DNA of 64,000 nucleotides. Source: Hydrogenobacter sp. T-2 (lineage in GTDB: Bacteria > Aquificota > Aquificia > Aquificales > Aquificaceae). The notes beneath the pieces are model-generated. The model searched no databases, was not told where the DNA came from, and saw only the letters and a program-made list of their open reading frames with translations. The stretch covers positions 378,041 through 442,040 of the forward strand of contig NZ_CP117180.1 of the NCBI RefSeq assembly GCF_033971325.1, written 5' to 3'. A program made the position numbers and the translations under genes. Below, piece after piece: positions 26,538 through 35,177 of this stretch; position 1 is the stretch's first letter, and each line of letters opens with the position of its first letter.

Positions 26538-26936
26538 ATGAAGAGGTTTATGTTAAAGTCAAAGATTCATAGAGCGAGGATAACGGGTGCGGAGCTACAC
26601 TATGAGGGTAGCCTTTCCCTTGACCTTGCCCTTATGGAGTCTGCGGACCTTTTACCTTTTGAGAAGATAGAGGTGTATAATGTGAGCAACGGTGCGCGTT
26701 TTTCCACTTATGTAATACCAGCACCAAGATACTCTGGTGAAGTAAGGTTAAACGGTGCCGCTGCGAGGTTGGGTGCAGTGGGCGATATTGTGATAATAGC
26801 CTCCTATGGTCTATTTGACAAGGAGGAGCTTGAGGGTTTTAGACCTTACCTTGTTTATGTGGATGAGAACAATCAGATAAGGGAAGTAAGAAGGGAGATG
26901 GTTATAGAAGGTGTGAGTAGCTGGCATGATTGGTAA
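26538..26936 (+). CDS. panD: Aspartate 1-decarboxylase (pyruvoyl enzyme)
   Basis: PanD makes beta-alanine for pantothenate and coenzyme A. The 132-aa proenzyme self-cleaves between Gly24 and Ser25 (YEGSLSLD) to create the pyruvoyl group; both residues are at the canonical positions. [40 protein letters not shown] is the family core. I chose the ATG at 26538 over an upstream in-frame TTG because GGAGG (26528-26532) is well placed for it. It begins a transcript running through the TPR-like gene, tilS and ftsH. Confidence 0.95.
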   Translation: MKRFMLKSKIHRARITGAELHYEGSLSLDLALMESADLLPFEKIEVYNVSNGARFSTYVIPAPRYSGEVRLNGAAARLGAVGDIVIIASYGLFDKEELEGFRPYLVYVDENNQIREVRREMVIEGVSSWHDW

Positions 26937-27528
26937 GGTTTTTAGAATATTTAGAGAGAAGGGAGGTGTGCTAAAAGCCCTTGAACTTTGGGATTGGTAT
27001 GAGTCCCTTGAACCAAAGGACCAAAAGAGGGTGAAGTATTACTTTTCTCTAAAAAGCATAAAGGATATGCGATTTCCCTTTAGAGCAAAGCACTTTGACA
27101 CCGGGGAGGTAAACAACCCTGGATACACGAAGGCTACCTTTCTTGGCACACTTGCTCAAACAGCCCTGCTTGACGGAAAATACGAGGATGCGGAATGGCT
27201 ATACTTGAAAGCCCTTGAGCTAAGCCAGAGCCCTTACGAAAAGCATCTAATATTAAACGACCTCGTTATGCTCTCTCAAAAGCTAAAAGACTTTGAAAAG
27301 ATGGAAAAGTATGCACGAATGGATTTGGAATTGTTCCAAGAGTATAAGGAGGAGCTCAAAGACAAAAACGGTGGCACTTTGCCACAGATAAACTCTTATG
27401 AGCTTATGGTTTATCTCTTGGAAAGGAAAGGAGACAAAAAGTCAGCTCTTGAGATTCTCGAGAGGTTTCACAAAGAAGGTGTCCCTCACCCCTTTTACGA
27501 GGAAGTAAAAAGAAGACTCATCGCATGA
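26926..27528 (+). CDS. Hypothetical TPR-like helical protein
   Basis: A 200-aa soluble protein with tandem helix pairs resembling tetratricopeptide repeats ([30 protein letters not shown], and [29 protein letters not shown]), suggesting a protein-binding scaffold. There is no enzyme motif. It overlaps panD by 11 nt and tilS by 4 nt, so it is tightly cotranscribed. I do not recognise a named family beyond TPR-like. Confidence 0.7.
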   Translation: MIGKVFRIFREKGGVLKALELWDWYESLEPKDQKRVKYYFSLKSIKDMRFPFRAKHFDTGEVNNPGYTKATFLGTLAQTALLDGKYEDAEWLYLKALELSQSPYEKHLILNDLVMLSQKLKDFEKMEKYARMDLELFQEYKEELKDKNGGTLPQINSYELMVYLLERKGDKKSALEILERFHKEGVPHPFYEEVKRRLIA

Positions 27529-28418
27529 AATACCACAGGCTTATAAGAAAAGTGGTTCAGCTTCAAAGAGAGAAAAAACTCATATCAGAGGGAACTTCAC
27601 TGCTTGTTGCCTTTTCTGGTGGTGTGGACTCTGTAGCCCTTGCCCTTTGTATGCTTGAACTAAGGAGTTTTCTAAGTCTCAAAAGGCTCGCACTGGCCCA
27701 TATAAACCACCAACTCAGAGGAGAGGAGTCTTACAGAGACGAATCTTTTTGTGTAGAGTTTGCCAAGGCAAAAGGTCTTGAGGTATTTGTGGAGAGGATA
27801 GAAGTTAAATTGGAGAGAGAAAACCTTGAGGCTAAGGCAAGGGAGCTAAGATACAAGGCTCTCGAGGAGATAAGGCAAAGAGAAGGCTTTGACCTTATAG
27901 CAACCGCTCATCATCTTAATGACCTTGTGGAGACCGTCCTTCTGTGGCTTGTGCGTGGTGCAGGAAGGGAAGGGCTTTTAGGCTTTGAGGAGAAGGAGGG
28001 TAGGGTAGTTAGACCGCTATATTTAGCCACGAGGGAAGAGATAGAGGACTTTGTAAGGTCAAAGAAGGAAACCTGGGTGGAAGATTCTACCAACTACGAC
28101 CTTAGCTATGCGAGAAACCTCATAAGGCATAAGGTTATCCCAGAGCTAAAGAAGATAAACCCAAGGCTTGAGGAGAGTTTTCTAAGGCTTAGGAAAATTA
28201 TAAGAGAGGAAGAAGACTTGCTTGAGGACCTCACACAGAAAGCAATTATGGAAGTTTTCAAGGAAGGTGAGCTTGACAGGAAGTCCTTTTTGAAACTGCC
28301 ACAAGCCATAAAGAGGCGTATAACTTATCACCTTTATGGTATAAGAAACATGAAAGAGACAGAGAGACTAATAAACAGCATAAAAAAGGCTATACCCTTG
28401 AAAAGGCTGGGTGCATGA
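27525..28418 (+). CDS. tilS: tRNA(Ile)-lysidine synthase
   Basis: TilS converts C34 of the AUA-reading tRNA(Ile) to lysidine, an essential decoding change. The N-type ATP pyrophosphatase motif SGGVDS is at residues 30-35, followed by HINHQLRGEESYRDESFC, ATAHHLNDLVETVLLWLVRGAGREGLLG, and RPLYLATREEIEDFVRSKKETWVEDSTNYDLSYARNLIRHKVIPEL. At 297 aa it lacks the C-terminal domains of E. coli TilS (~430 aa), as in the shorter Aquifex enzyme. Starts 4 nt inside the preceding gene. Confidence 0.95.
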   Translation: MKYHRLIRKVVQLQREKKLISEGTSLLVAFSGGVDSVALALCMLELRSFLSLKRLALAHINHQLRGEESYRDESFCVEFAKAKGLEVFVERIEVKLERENLEAKARELRYKALEEIRQREGFDLIATAHHLNDLVETVLLWLVRGAGREGLLGFEEKEGRVVRPLYLATREEIEDFVRSKKETWVEDSTNYDLSYARNLIRHKVIPELKKINPRLEESFLRLRKIIREEEDLLEDLTQKAIMEVFKEGELDRKSFLKLPQAIKRRITYHLYGIRNMKETERLINSIKKAIPLKRLGA

Positions 28419-28452
28419 TTAATATTAAATCTTTAAGTGTGGAGGTAGACAG

Positions 28453-30330
28453 ATGCAGTGGATGAAGAGCATTTTTATATGGGTCGTTCTCTTAGGCTTT
28501 ATGGTCCTTGCCTTTAATCTCTTTGAGAGCAATAAGGGACAGACAGCGGTCAGGACACCAATAAACACGGTGCTTGAGCTTGCAGAAGATGGTAAACTCA
28601 AAGAGGTAAAGGTTAAAGACAACCTGCTTACTGGCATAACCACAGAGGGTCAAAAGATAGAGACGGGCATACCACCCGGTTCAGACATAGTCAACAAACT
28701 CATAGAAAAAGGGGTTAGAGTAGAAGTTGCGGTGCAAGAAAGTAGCTGGCTTTTTCCCTTTCTCATTTCTTGGCTTCCCATACTTCTTTTTATAGGTATA
28801 TGGATATACATGATGAGGCAGGTTAGCGGTGGCGGAAATCCCACCTCAAGGGCTTTCAGCTTTGGAAAAAGCAGGGCAAAGGTCTACATAGATGAGAAGC
28901 CCAAGGTTACCCTTGAAAACGTGGCAGGCATGGAAGAGGTAAAGGAGGAGGTAAAGGAGATAATAGAATACCTAAAAGACCCTGTGAAGTTCCAAAAGCT
29001 GGGTGGAAGACCACCAAAGGGTGTAATGTTCTACGGAGAGCCAGGTGTGGGTAAGACCCTCTTAGCAAAGGCTATAGCAGGCGAGGCTCATGTGCCTTTT
29101 ATATCCGTATCTGGTTCTGATTTTGTGGAGATGTTTGTGGGTGTGGGTGCGGCACGCGTGAGAGACCTTTTTGATACTGCTAAAAAGCACGCACCTTGTA
29201 TTATATTCATAGATGAGATAGATGCGGTGGGTCGCTCAAGGGGTGCTTTAAATCTTGGTGGTGGGCATGACGAAAGGGAACAAACCTTGAACCAGCTTCT
29301 TGTGGAGATGGACGGCTTTGATACCTCAGAGGGTATAATCGTCATAGCGGCTACCAACAGACCAGACATACTTGACCCTGCACTTTTGAGACCTGGTAGG
29401 TTTGACAGACAGATATACATACCCAGACCCGATGTGAGGGGAAGATACGAGATACTCAAGGTTCATGCAAAGGATAAAAAGCTCTCACCCAATGTGGACC
29501 TTGAGATAGTGGCAAGGGCTACGCCTGGCTTTACTGGTGCGGACTTAGAGAACGTGCTAAACGAGGCAGCACTTTTGGCAGCAAGAAGGGGCAAGGAAGT
29601 CATAGAAATGCAGGATATAGAAGATGCCATAGACAGAATAACTATGGGGCTTGAGAGAAAGGGTATGATGATATCTCCAAAAGAGAAGGAAAAGATAGCC
29701 TACCATGAGATGGGACATGCCATAATGAGCTTAATGATTCCTGGTTCTGATGCTCTTCACAAGGTTTCCATAATACCCAGAGGCATGGCACTTGGTGTCA
29801 CCCAACAGCTACCCATAGATGACAAGCATATGTATGATAGGCAGGACTTGTATGGCAGAATACTTACTCTCATGGGTGGTCGTGCTGCAGAAGAAGTCTT
29901 TTATGGCAAAGAGGGCATTACCACAGGTGCGGAAAACGACCTACAGAGGGCAACCGAACTCGCTTATAGGATGGTTTCCATGTGGGGTATGAGTGAGCGT
30001 GTGGGTCCATTGGCAGTGAGAAGGACAATAAATCCTTTCTTGGGTGGCATGACTACATCTGTAGATATAAGCGAAGACCTCAGAAAGGAAATAGATGAGG
30101 AGGTAAAGGAGATACTTATAAGGGCTTATGAAGATACCAAGAAGGTGGTTATGGAACACAGGGAAGCCATACGGGCAGTGGTAAAAAGGCTCTTGGAGAA
30201 GGAAACCATGTCCTGTGAGGAGGTGGTAGAGATACTAAAACTACATGGGGTTGAGGTAAAGAACGAGTGCAAAAAGGAAGAATTTAAGATGGAAGGAGAA
30301 AAGAAAAAACTTGAGCAGGAGGTAGCGTAA
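28453..30330 (+). CDS. ftsH: ATP-dependent zinc metalloprotease FtsH
   Basis: A membrane-anchored AAA+ protease that degrades damaged membrane and regulatory proteins. The 625-aa protein has two N-terminal membrane segments (about 5-22 and 95-118), the AAA domain with Walker A GEPGVGKT (195-202, with Glu where Pro is usual), Walker [12 protein letters not shown], second region of homology [20 protein letters not shown], and the protease HEMGH at residues 418-422. The C-terminus is a charged helix rich in Glu/Lys. A TAATG overlap couples it to leuC. Confidence 0.97.
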   Translation: MQWMKSIFIWVVLLGFMVLAFNLFESNKGQTAVRTPINTVLELAEDGKLKEVKVKDNLLTGITTEGQKIETGIPPGSDIVNKLIEKGVRVEVAVQESSWLFPFLISWLPILLFIGIWIYMMRQVSGGGNPTSRAFSFGKSRAKVYIDEKPKVTLENVAGMEEVKEEVKEIIEYLKDPVKFQKLGGRPPKGVMFYGEPGVGKTLLAKAIAGEAHVPFISVSGSDFVEMFVGVGAARVRDLFDTAKKHAPCIIFIDEIDAVGRSRGALNLGGGHDEREQTLNQLLVEMDGFDTSEGIIVIAATNRPDILDPALLRPGRFDRQIYIPRPDVRGRYEILKVHAKDKKLSPNVDLEIVARATPGFTGADLENVLNEAALLAARRGKEVIEMQDIEDAIDRITMGLERKGMMISPKEKEKIAYHEMGHAIMSLMIPGSDALHKVSIIPRGMALGVTQQLPIDDKHMYDRQDLYGRILTLMGGRAAEEVFYGKEGITTGAENDLQRATELAYRMVSMWGMSERVGPLAVRRTINPFLGGMTTSVDISEDLRKEIDEEVKEILIRAYEDTKKVVMEHREAIRAVVKRLLEKETMSCEEVVEILKLHGVEVKNECKKEEFKMEGEKKKLEQEVA

Positions 30331-31619
30331 TGGGTATGACCATAACGGAGAAGATACTTGCAGACCACGCAGGTAAGAAGGAGGTTCACGCAGGCGAGCT
30401 TATAACGGTAAAGATAGACCTCGCCATGGCAAACGACGTGACCGCACCCCTCGCCATTAAGATATTGGAAAAATATGGCATTCAGAAGGTCTTTGACCCG
30501 GAAAAGATTGCTCTTGTGCTTTCTCACTTTGTGCCAGCAAAGGATATAAAGTCCGCAGAGCAAGCAAAGATGGTGCGGGACTTTGCCAAAAAACATAACA
30601 TAAGGTGGTTTTTCCAAGAGGGTGAGGGTATAGAGCATACCATCCTACCAGAGCAGGGTATTGTTGTTCCTGGAGACCTTGTGGTTGGTGCGGACTCTCA
30701 CACATGCACCTATGGAGGCATAGGAGCCTTTGCCACTGGTATGGGTTCTACGGACATAGCCTACGCTATGGCAACGGGAGAAACTTGGCTAAAGGTCCCA
30801 CCTACCATGAAGTTTATCTTCTATGGGAAGCTCCAGCCTTGGGTTTTTGGAAAGGATCTCATCCTTTACACTATAGGTCAAATAGGTGTGGATGGGGCTT
30901 TATACAAGGCTATGGAGTTTGATGGCGAAGCCATAAGAAGCCTTTCTGTGGAGCAGAGGCTCACCATAGCCAACATGGCAATAGAGGCAGGTGGCAAGAG
31001 CGGAATTATAGCACCCGATGAGAAGACTATAGAATATGTATCTCAGAGGGCTAAAAAGCCATGGAAGGTATACCAAAGCGACCCAGATGCCCAGTACGAA
31101 GTGGTATACGAATGGAACGCCGGTGAGATAGAGCCTTTGGTGGCTTGGCCCTATCTTCCTTCAAACGTCCATCCTGTGTCTGAGTCAACCCATATAACCA
31201 TAGACCAAGCCTTTATAGGCTCTTGCACCAATGGAAGAATAGAAGACCTAAGGATTGCGGCAAAGATACTAAAAGGTAAAAAGGTCCATCCCTATGTGAG
31301 ATGTATAGTCATTCCTGCGTCAAAGCAGGTTTACATGCAGGCTTTGAAGGAAGGACTCATAGATATATTCCTGTCTGCTGGGTGTTCTGTTTCTGTATCC
31401 ACATGCGGTCCTTGCCTTGGTGGTCATATGGGTATATTGGCAGAGGGTGAGCGATGCATATCCACATCTAACCGAAACTTCCCCGGTAGGATGGGACATC
31501 CAAAGAGCGAAGCCTATTTGGCAAACCCTGCAGTGGTTGCCGCCAGTGCAGTGCTTGGTAGGATAGCTCATCCAGAGGAGGTTGTCAAAAAGGAAGAGCT
31601 TGAAGAGGTTCTTGCTTGA
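30330..31619 (+). CDS. leuC: 3-isopropylmalate dehydratase large subunit
   Basis: LeuC isomerises 2-isopropylmalate to 3-isopropylmalate in leucine synthesis with LeuD. The 429-aa protein belongs to the short archaeal-type branch, which also contains homoaconitases, so specificity is not certain. Iron-sulfur ligands C299 (SCTNGR), C359 and C362 (CGPC) are visible, as are GADSHTCTYGGIGAFATGMGSTD and FPGRMGHPKSEAYLANP. leuD is not adjacent. Its last codons overlap the following Mut7-C gene. Confidence 0.9.
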   Translation: MGMTITEKILADHAGKKEVHAGELITVKIDLAMANDVTAPLAIKILEKYGIQKVFDPEKIALVLSHFVPAKDIKSAEQAKMVRDFAKKHNIRWFFQEGEGIEHTILPEQGIVVPGDLVVGADSHTCTYGGIGAFATGMGSTDIAYAMATGETWLKVPPTMKFIFYGKLQPWVFGKDLILYTIGQIGVDGALYKAMEFDGEAIRSLSVEQRLTIANMAIEAGGKSGIIAPDEKTIEYVSQRAKKPWKVYQSDPDAQYEVVYEWNAGEIEPLVAWPYLPSNVHPVSESTHITIDQAFIGSCTNGRIEDLRIAAKILKGKKVHPYVRCIVIPASKQVYMQALKEGLIDIFLSAGCSVSVSTCGPCLGGHMGILAEGERCISTSNRNFPGRMGHPKSEAYLANPAVVAASAVLGRIAHPEEVVKKEELEEVLA

Positions 31620-32058
31620 GGCAGACCTACATAGGCTTGCCTACTGGCTCAGACTTCTGGGCCAGGATGCACTTCTTTTAAAGACCGCTATAAGTAAGGT
31701 GGAAGTTCTAAAGCATCAAGGTAGGGTTTTTATAACCACTTCACGAAAGCTTGAGCAACACTTCAAAGCTTGGGGCATAGAATACTTGATAATTCCTAAA
31801 GATGAATGGGAAGTCCAGCTCTGCCTTCTTATAAAATACTTTCAAATAGAGCCAGTGCTTAAACTCAACAGGTGTTACCACTGCAACGGAGAGCTTTTAG
31901 CAGTGAATAGAGAAGAGGTAAATGACAGGGTTCCACCCATGGTTTATCTCTATGGAAGAGACTTCACCCTTTGTCCTCAATGTGGCAAAGCCTATTGGAA
32001 AGGTTCACATCATCCAAAATTAAGAAGAGCCTTGAGAAAGATTCTTGCTTCCTGTTAG
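31600..32058 (+). CDS. Mut7-C RNase-domain protein with zinc ribbon
   Basis: A small protein of the Mut7-C family: an N-terminal PIN-like RNase domain (KRFLLEADLHRLAYWLRLLGQDALL and VFITTSRKLEQH) followed by a zinc ribbon with two CxxC pairs (CYHC and CPQC). The family is predicted to be a ribonuclease. I placed the start at TTG 31600 because AAGGA (31590-31594) precedes it and the protein then begins MKRFLLEADL like relatives; an upstream TTG at 31582 is possible. Both starts lie inside leuC. Its end overlaps hemG by 39 nt, convergent. Confidence 0.8.
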   Translation: MKRFLLEADLHRLAYWLRLLGQDALLLKTAISKVEVLKHQGRVFITTSRKLEQHFKAWGIEYLIIPKDEWEVQLCLLIKYFQIEPVLKLNRCYHCNGELLAVNREEVNDRVPPMVYLYGRDFTLCPQCGKAYWKGSHHPKLRRALRKILASC

Positions 32059-33354
32059 GTATTCTTCCACTCTCTTTGCCACCTCATCACTTGACCTTAT
32101 ACAGTCCGCAACAGACACACCGTGCAGGTAATTTCCAGTTAAGAAAAGTCCTGGGTTTTCTCTCTCGAGGGTCTTTGTCAACTCAAGGTATTTTCCATAG
32201 CCGAGGGTGTATTGAGGTATGGCTTTTTTCCACCTCGTTATGTTAAGAAGCTCCACATCGTCTACACCAAGCGTTTCTTTCAGCTCCCTTTGGGCTATGT
32301 TTATTATTTCTTGTTCTTCATAGTCTATTATCTCTGGGTCTGTGGCTCCGCCCATGTAGATGGTCAAAAGCTCCTTGCCTTCTGGAGACCTACTTTTGAA
32401 TATCTGAGAGGAGAACAAAACTCCAAGAATCCTTTTACCTTCCACCCTTGGCACGAGGAAGCCAAAGCCAGGAGGAATTGAACCAGACCTTACGCTCACA
32501 TGTAGGACTATAACGGGTGCGTAATATATACTGTCAAACTCTTCCGACGCACTCCATGATATATCTCTCAGTAGGTAGCCTGCGGAGGTAGCAGGAGCAG
32601 AGACCACCACAGCCCTTGCTTCATATTTACCCTTTTTGGCATCAAGCACAAAGTAGTTTTCCTTCCTTCTTATTTTGAGAACCACGTTTTCCGTGTCAAC
32701 CTTTAGCTCAGAAGAAAGCTTCTCTATCAACGCGTAGTTTCCACTCTCAAAGGAGATAAGCCTACCACCAGGACCCAGAGCCTTTAGCTTTATAGCTCCT
32801 TTTATAAGACTTCCAAATTTTTGCTCAAGCTCGTAGACCCTTCTGACCGCATACTTTACAGAAAGTCCTTCTGGGTCTCCTGCGTAAACACCCGACACGA
32901 AGGGAGCAACTATGTAGTCAAGAAACTCCCTGCCAAGCCTTCTGCGAACAAACTCTCCTATGCTTTCCTCCGTTTTTACTGAGGGTGGAACAAAGGGTTC
33001 TCTCAAGACCTTGAGCTTGGCACCAAAGGACAAAAGAGGAGACTTTAGAAAACTAATAGGGGACATGGGGAGGGGTATTAGCTTACCTTTTTTGTATACA
33101 TACCTTATTTTGGAGCTCTCCTCTGCGTATTGTGGACTTATGCCTACCTTCTTTAGAAACTCCTCCACCTTTGCATCCGCTAACACCGTTTGAGGACCAA
33201 GCTCAAGTATGTATCCATTTTTTCTTACAGTCTGTATGTTACCACCGGGTAGCTCTTCCTTTTCAAAAACATGAACACTAAAGCCCTTGCTTTTAAGATG
33301 CAAGGCTACGGAAAGACCAGATATGCCTGCACCAACTACCGCAACGTCTATCAT
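32020..33354 (-). CDS. hemG: Protoporphyrinogen/coproporphyrinogen oxidase (HemY type)
   Basis: An FAD enzyme that oxidises the porphyrinogen ring late in haem synthesis. The 444-aa protein starts with the dinucleotide-binding motif [21 protein letters not shown] (GxGxxG at 8-13), then [59 protein letters not shown], and the C-terminal FAD stretch [29 protein letters not shown]. It could act on protoporphyrinogen or coproporphyrinogen. The gene name is also written hemY. It overlaps thiG by 4 nt and is the last gene of thiS-thiG-hemG. Haem is needed for the ba3 oxidase encoded next door. Confidence 0.92.
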   Translation of the reverse strand: MIDVAVVGAGISGLSVALHLKSKGFSVHVFEKEELPGGNIQTVRKNGYILELGPQTVLADAKVEEFLKKVGISPQYAEESSKIRYVYKKGKLIPLPMSPISFLKSPLLSFGAKLKVLREPFVPPSVKTEESIGEFVRRRLGREFLDYIVAPFVSGVYAGDPEGLSVKYAVRRVYELEQKFGSLIKGAIKLKALGPGGRLISFESGNYALIEKLSSELKVDTENVVLKIRRKENYFVLDAKKGKYEARAVVVSAPATSAGYLLRDISWSASEEFDSIYYAPVIVLHVSVRSGSIPPGFGFLVPRVEGKRILGVLFSSQIFKSRSPEGKELLTIYMGGATDPEIIDYEEQEIINIAQRELKETLGVDDVELLNITRWKKAIPQYTLGYGKYLELTKTLERENPGLFLTGNYLHGVSVADCIRSSDEVAKRVEEYLTGSKNLSQGSS

Positions 33355-34154
33355 GTCTTATAGGGCACTCCCTTAAGAGGTGAGGAAGGCACTGCATAGG
33401 TTCTCTTTGGCATCCTTCCCGCAAGGTAAGAGAGCCTTCCTGCAATAACCGCATACTTCATAGCGACCGCCATCTTTATGGGGTCTTTTGCCTCCGCGAG
33501 GGCTGTGTTAGTAAGAATTGCGTCCACACCAAGCTCCATCACCGGTGGAATGTCCGCAGCACTTCCTATGCCTGCGTCCACTATAACGGGCACTGAGACC
33601 GCTTCCTTGATGAAGATAAGGTTATAAGGGTTTTGCATACCAAGACCAGAACCTATGGGTGCTGCAAGGGGCATTACCGCAGCACAGCCTATGTCTTCAA
33701 ACTTCTTGGCGTATATGGGGTCGTCAAAGATATAGGGCAGGACTACAAAGCCTTCCTTTACCAGAAACTTCGCTGCCTTTAGGGTCTCTTCCATGTCTGG
33801 TAGGAGGGTCTTTTGGTCTCCTATAACTTCAAGTTTTACCCAGTTTATGCCTGTTGCCTCCCTTGCCAGCATGGCAGTCCTTATAGCCTCGTCTCCAGTG
33901 TAACAGCCTGCTGTGTTTGGAAGTATCTGATACTTTTGAGGGTCTATGTAGTCAAGTAGGTTTTCTTTGTTTCTGTCTGTTATGTTTACCCTTCTGACCG
34001 CCACGGTTATCATCTCTGCACCACAGGACTCAAGAACCTCTTTGTTTTCCTGAAAGCTTTTGAACTTACCAGAGCCTATTATGAGCCTTGAGCGAAAGCG
34101 TTTGCCTGCGATCTCAAGGTAGTCATCCTCCAAAAGCCTTTCATAGTCTAACAT
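33351..34154 (-). CDS. thiG: Thiazole synthase
   Basis: ThiG forms the thiazole phosphate of thiamine from deoxyxylulose phosphate, dehydroglycine and ThiS-thiocarboxylate. The 267-aa TIM barrel shows [39 protein letters not shown] with the Schiff-base lysine region, [55 protein letters not shown], and [28 protein letters not shown]. It follows thiS without a gap. Confidence 0.96.
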   Translation of the reverse strand: MLDYERLLEDDYLEIAGKRFRSRLIIGSGKFKSFQENKEVLESCGAEMITVAVRRVNITDRNKENLLDYIDPQKYQILPNTAGCYTGDEAIRTAMLAREATGINWVKLEVIGDQKTLLPDMEETLKAAKFLVKEGFVVLPYIFDDPIYAKKFEDIGCAAVMPLAAPIGSGLGMQNPYNLIFIKEAVSVPVIVDAGIGSAADIPPVMELGVDAILTNTALAEAKDPIKMAVAMKYAVIAGRLSYLAGRMPKRTYAVPSSPLKGVPYKT

Positions 34155-34361
34155 CTATCCACCTCCTACAATGTTTACTATCTCAACCCTATCTCCCTCT
34201 TTCAGCTTGTACTCCGCATATCTACTCTTTGGGACTATCTCCTCGTTTACCGCCACCGCAAGTCCCACGGGTCTTACCTCTATGCGGTTTTTCTCTAAAA
34301 GAGCAAGCAGACTGATATCCTCTTCCACCTCCAAGGGCTTGCCGTTAACTATGATCCTCAT
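34155..34361 (-). CDS. thiS: Sulfur carrier protein ThiS
   Basis: A 68-aa beta-grasp sulfur carrier for thiamine thiazole synthesis. It ends VEIVNIVGGG, so the terminal glycine is ready for adenylation and thiocarboxylation, unlike the TtuB-like protein at 22313. It is immediately followed by thiG. Its promoter is 8 nt from the ATG, so the start is predicted to be leaderless, and there is no room for a thiamine riboswitch. Confidence 0.92.
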   Translation of the reverse strand: MRIIVNGKPLEVEEDISLLALLEKNRIEVRPVGLAVAVNEEIVPKSRYAEYKLKEGDRVEIVNIVGGG

Positions 34362-34369
34362 GGAATTAT

Positions 34370-34398
34370 TAAATATAAACTTTAGCTCGGTTTTGCAA
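34370..34398 (-). promoter_or_regulatory. thiS-thiG-hemG promoter
   Basis: On the minus strand TTGCAA (34398 to 34393) and TATTTA (34375 to 34370) are 17 bp apart. The thiS ATG begins at 34361, 8 nt beyond the -10 box. Confidence 0.5.
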
Positions 34399-34499
34399 GA
34401 TGGATAAGTATATTAGTATTTTCTTAATTACTTATTAAAGATTAATAAACCATAAAAGGTGAAAAGAAGAAATTGAATAAATCTTGCTTTTAATAGAGG

Positions 34500-34528
34500 T
34501 TGACAAAATATAATATCTTGCATATAAT
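34500..34528 (+). promoter_or_regulatory. Consensus promoter of the ba3 oxidase operon
   Basis: TTGACA (34500-34505) and TATAAT (34523-34528) are separated by exactly 17 bp: a perfect sigma-70-type promoter. The region from 34362 to 34499 upstream is AT-rich without an evident gene. Transcription would start near 34535, giving a leader of about 43 nt with AGGAGGT at 34566-34572 before the first ATG. A strong constitutive promoter for the terminal oxidase is implied. Confidence 0.8.
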
Positions 34529-34577
34529 TATAAGTAAGTTTTATTGTGCTATAAAAAAATGTTATAGGAGGTATGCC

Positions 34578-34703
34578 ATGAAGGACGAGCACTTCTTCCC
34601 CAAAGGGGCAGTAGCCTTCTTTCTGTCCATGGTAGGCATCTACGCACTGCTGTGGCTCAGCATCTATGCAGTTCTCGTAATGAGAGGTGCAACACAACAG
34701 TAA
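34578..34703 (+). CDS. cbaD: ba3-type cytochrome c oxidase subunit IIa
   Basis: A 41-aa single-membrane-segment protein starting MKDEHFFPKGAVAFFL, with one hydrophobic helix (residues ~11-34) and a C-terminal RGATQQ. The PKGA start and the W-x-x-x-Y-A-V...RG pattern match the tiny subunit IIa of Thermus ba3 oxidase, which supplies the helix missing from subunit II. Strong ribosome site; subunit II follows 12 bp later. This gene is short enough to be missed by automated callers. Symbol is by analogy to the cba nomenclature. Confidence 0.8.
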   Translation: MKDEHFFPKGAVAFFLSMVGIYALLWLSIYAVLVMRGATQQ

Positions 34704-34715
34704 GGAGGTTATGCC

Positions 34716-35174
34716 ATGGACAGAGCAGAAAAGTTCGCTCTCAAAGTTACATTAGTATTGCTTGGCGTGTTTACCGGTCTTCTTGTTTACGCTGCCAAAG
34801 GTCTAAACATTGACGTGCCCACCTGCATTACAGATGTAGAGCCCTTCACAGAGGGTAAGCTAATCCAACATGCGGAAGACAGATACGAGCTTCACCTACT
34901 TGCTAAGATGTGGTATTTTGAGCCGGGGGAAATTGAAATACCAGCAGGGTCTGTAGTGGACATTTACCTTACCAGTGCGGATGTCATCCACGGTATAAAG
35001 ATAGTAGGCACAAATGTGAACCTAATGGCTATTCCCGGTGCGGTTGCTTATGCAAGGTATAAGTTTGACAAACCTGGAGAATATCTCATAGTGTGCCACG
35101 AATACTGTGGTATAGGTCACCAAAACATGGCTGGAAAACTCATAGTAAAGCCAACTACAACAGCAAGGAGGTAA
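34716..35174 (+). CDS. cbaB: ba3-type cytochrome c oxidase subunit II
   Basis: A 152-aa CuA-bearing subunit with one N-terminal membrane helix (residues ~9-28) and a periplasmic cupredoxin domain. The CuA ligands are visible: His in DVIHGIK and the CHEYCGIGHQNM motif (two Cys, Glu carbonyl, His, Met). This short single-helix form is the ba3/B-type oxidase subunit II, which accepts electrons from cytochrome c. It lies between subunit IIa and subunit I with strong ribosome sites on both sides. Confidence 0.93.
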   Translation: MDRAEKFALKVTLVLLGVFTGLLVYAAKGLNIDVPTCITDVEPFTEGKLIQHAEDRYELHLLAKMWYFEPGEIEIPAGSVVDIYLTSADVIHGIKIVGTNVNLMAIPGAVAYARYKFDKPGEYLIVCHEYCGIGHQNMAGKLIVKPTTTARR

Positions 35175-35177
35175 ACC

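Noticed and set aside
30126-30638. 170-aa open frame on the minus strand spanning the ftsH/leuC junction
   Set aside because: Both plus-strand genes are certain; the frame has many Cys/His/Leu residues and no domain.
34362-34499. Possible thiamine riboswitch upstream of thiS, or other regulatory RNA upstream of the oxidase operon
   Set aside because: The thiS promoter is 8 nt from its ATG, leaving no leader; the AT-rich stretch shows no conserved TPP motif or stable fold.
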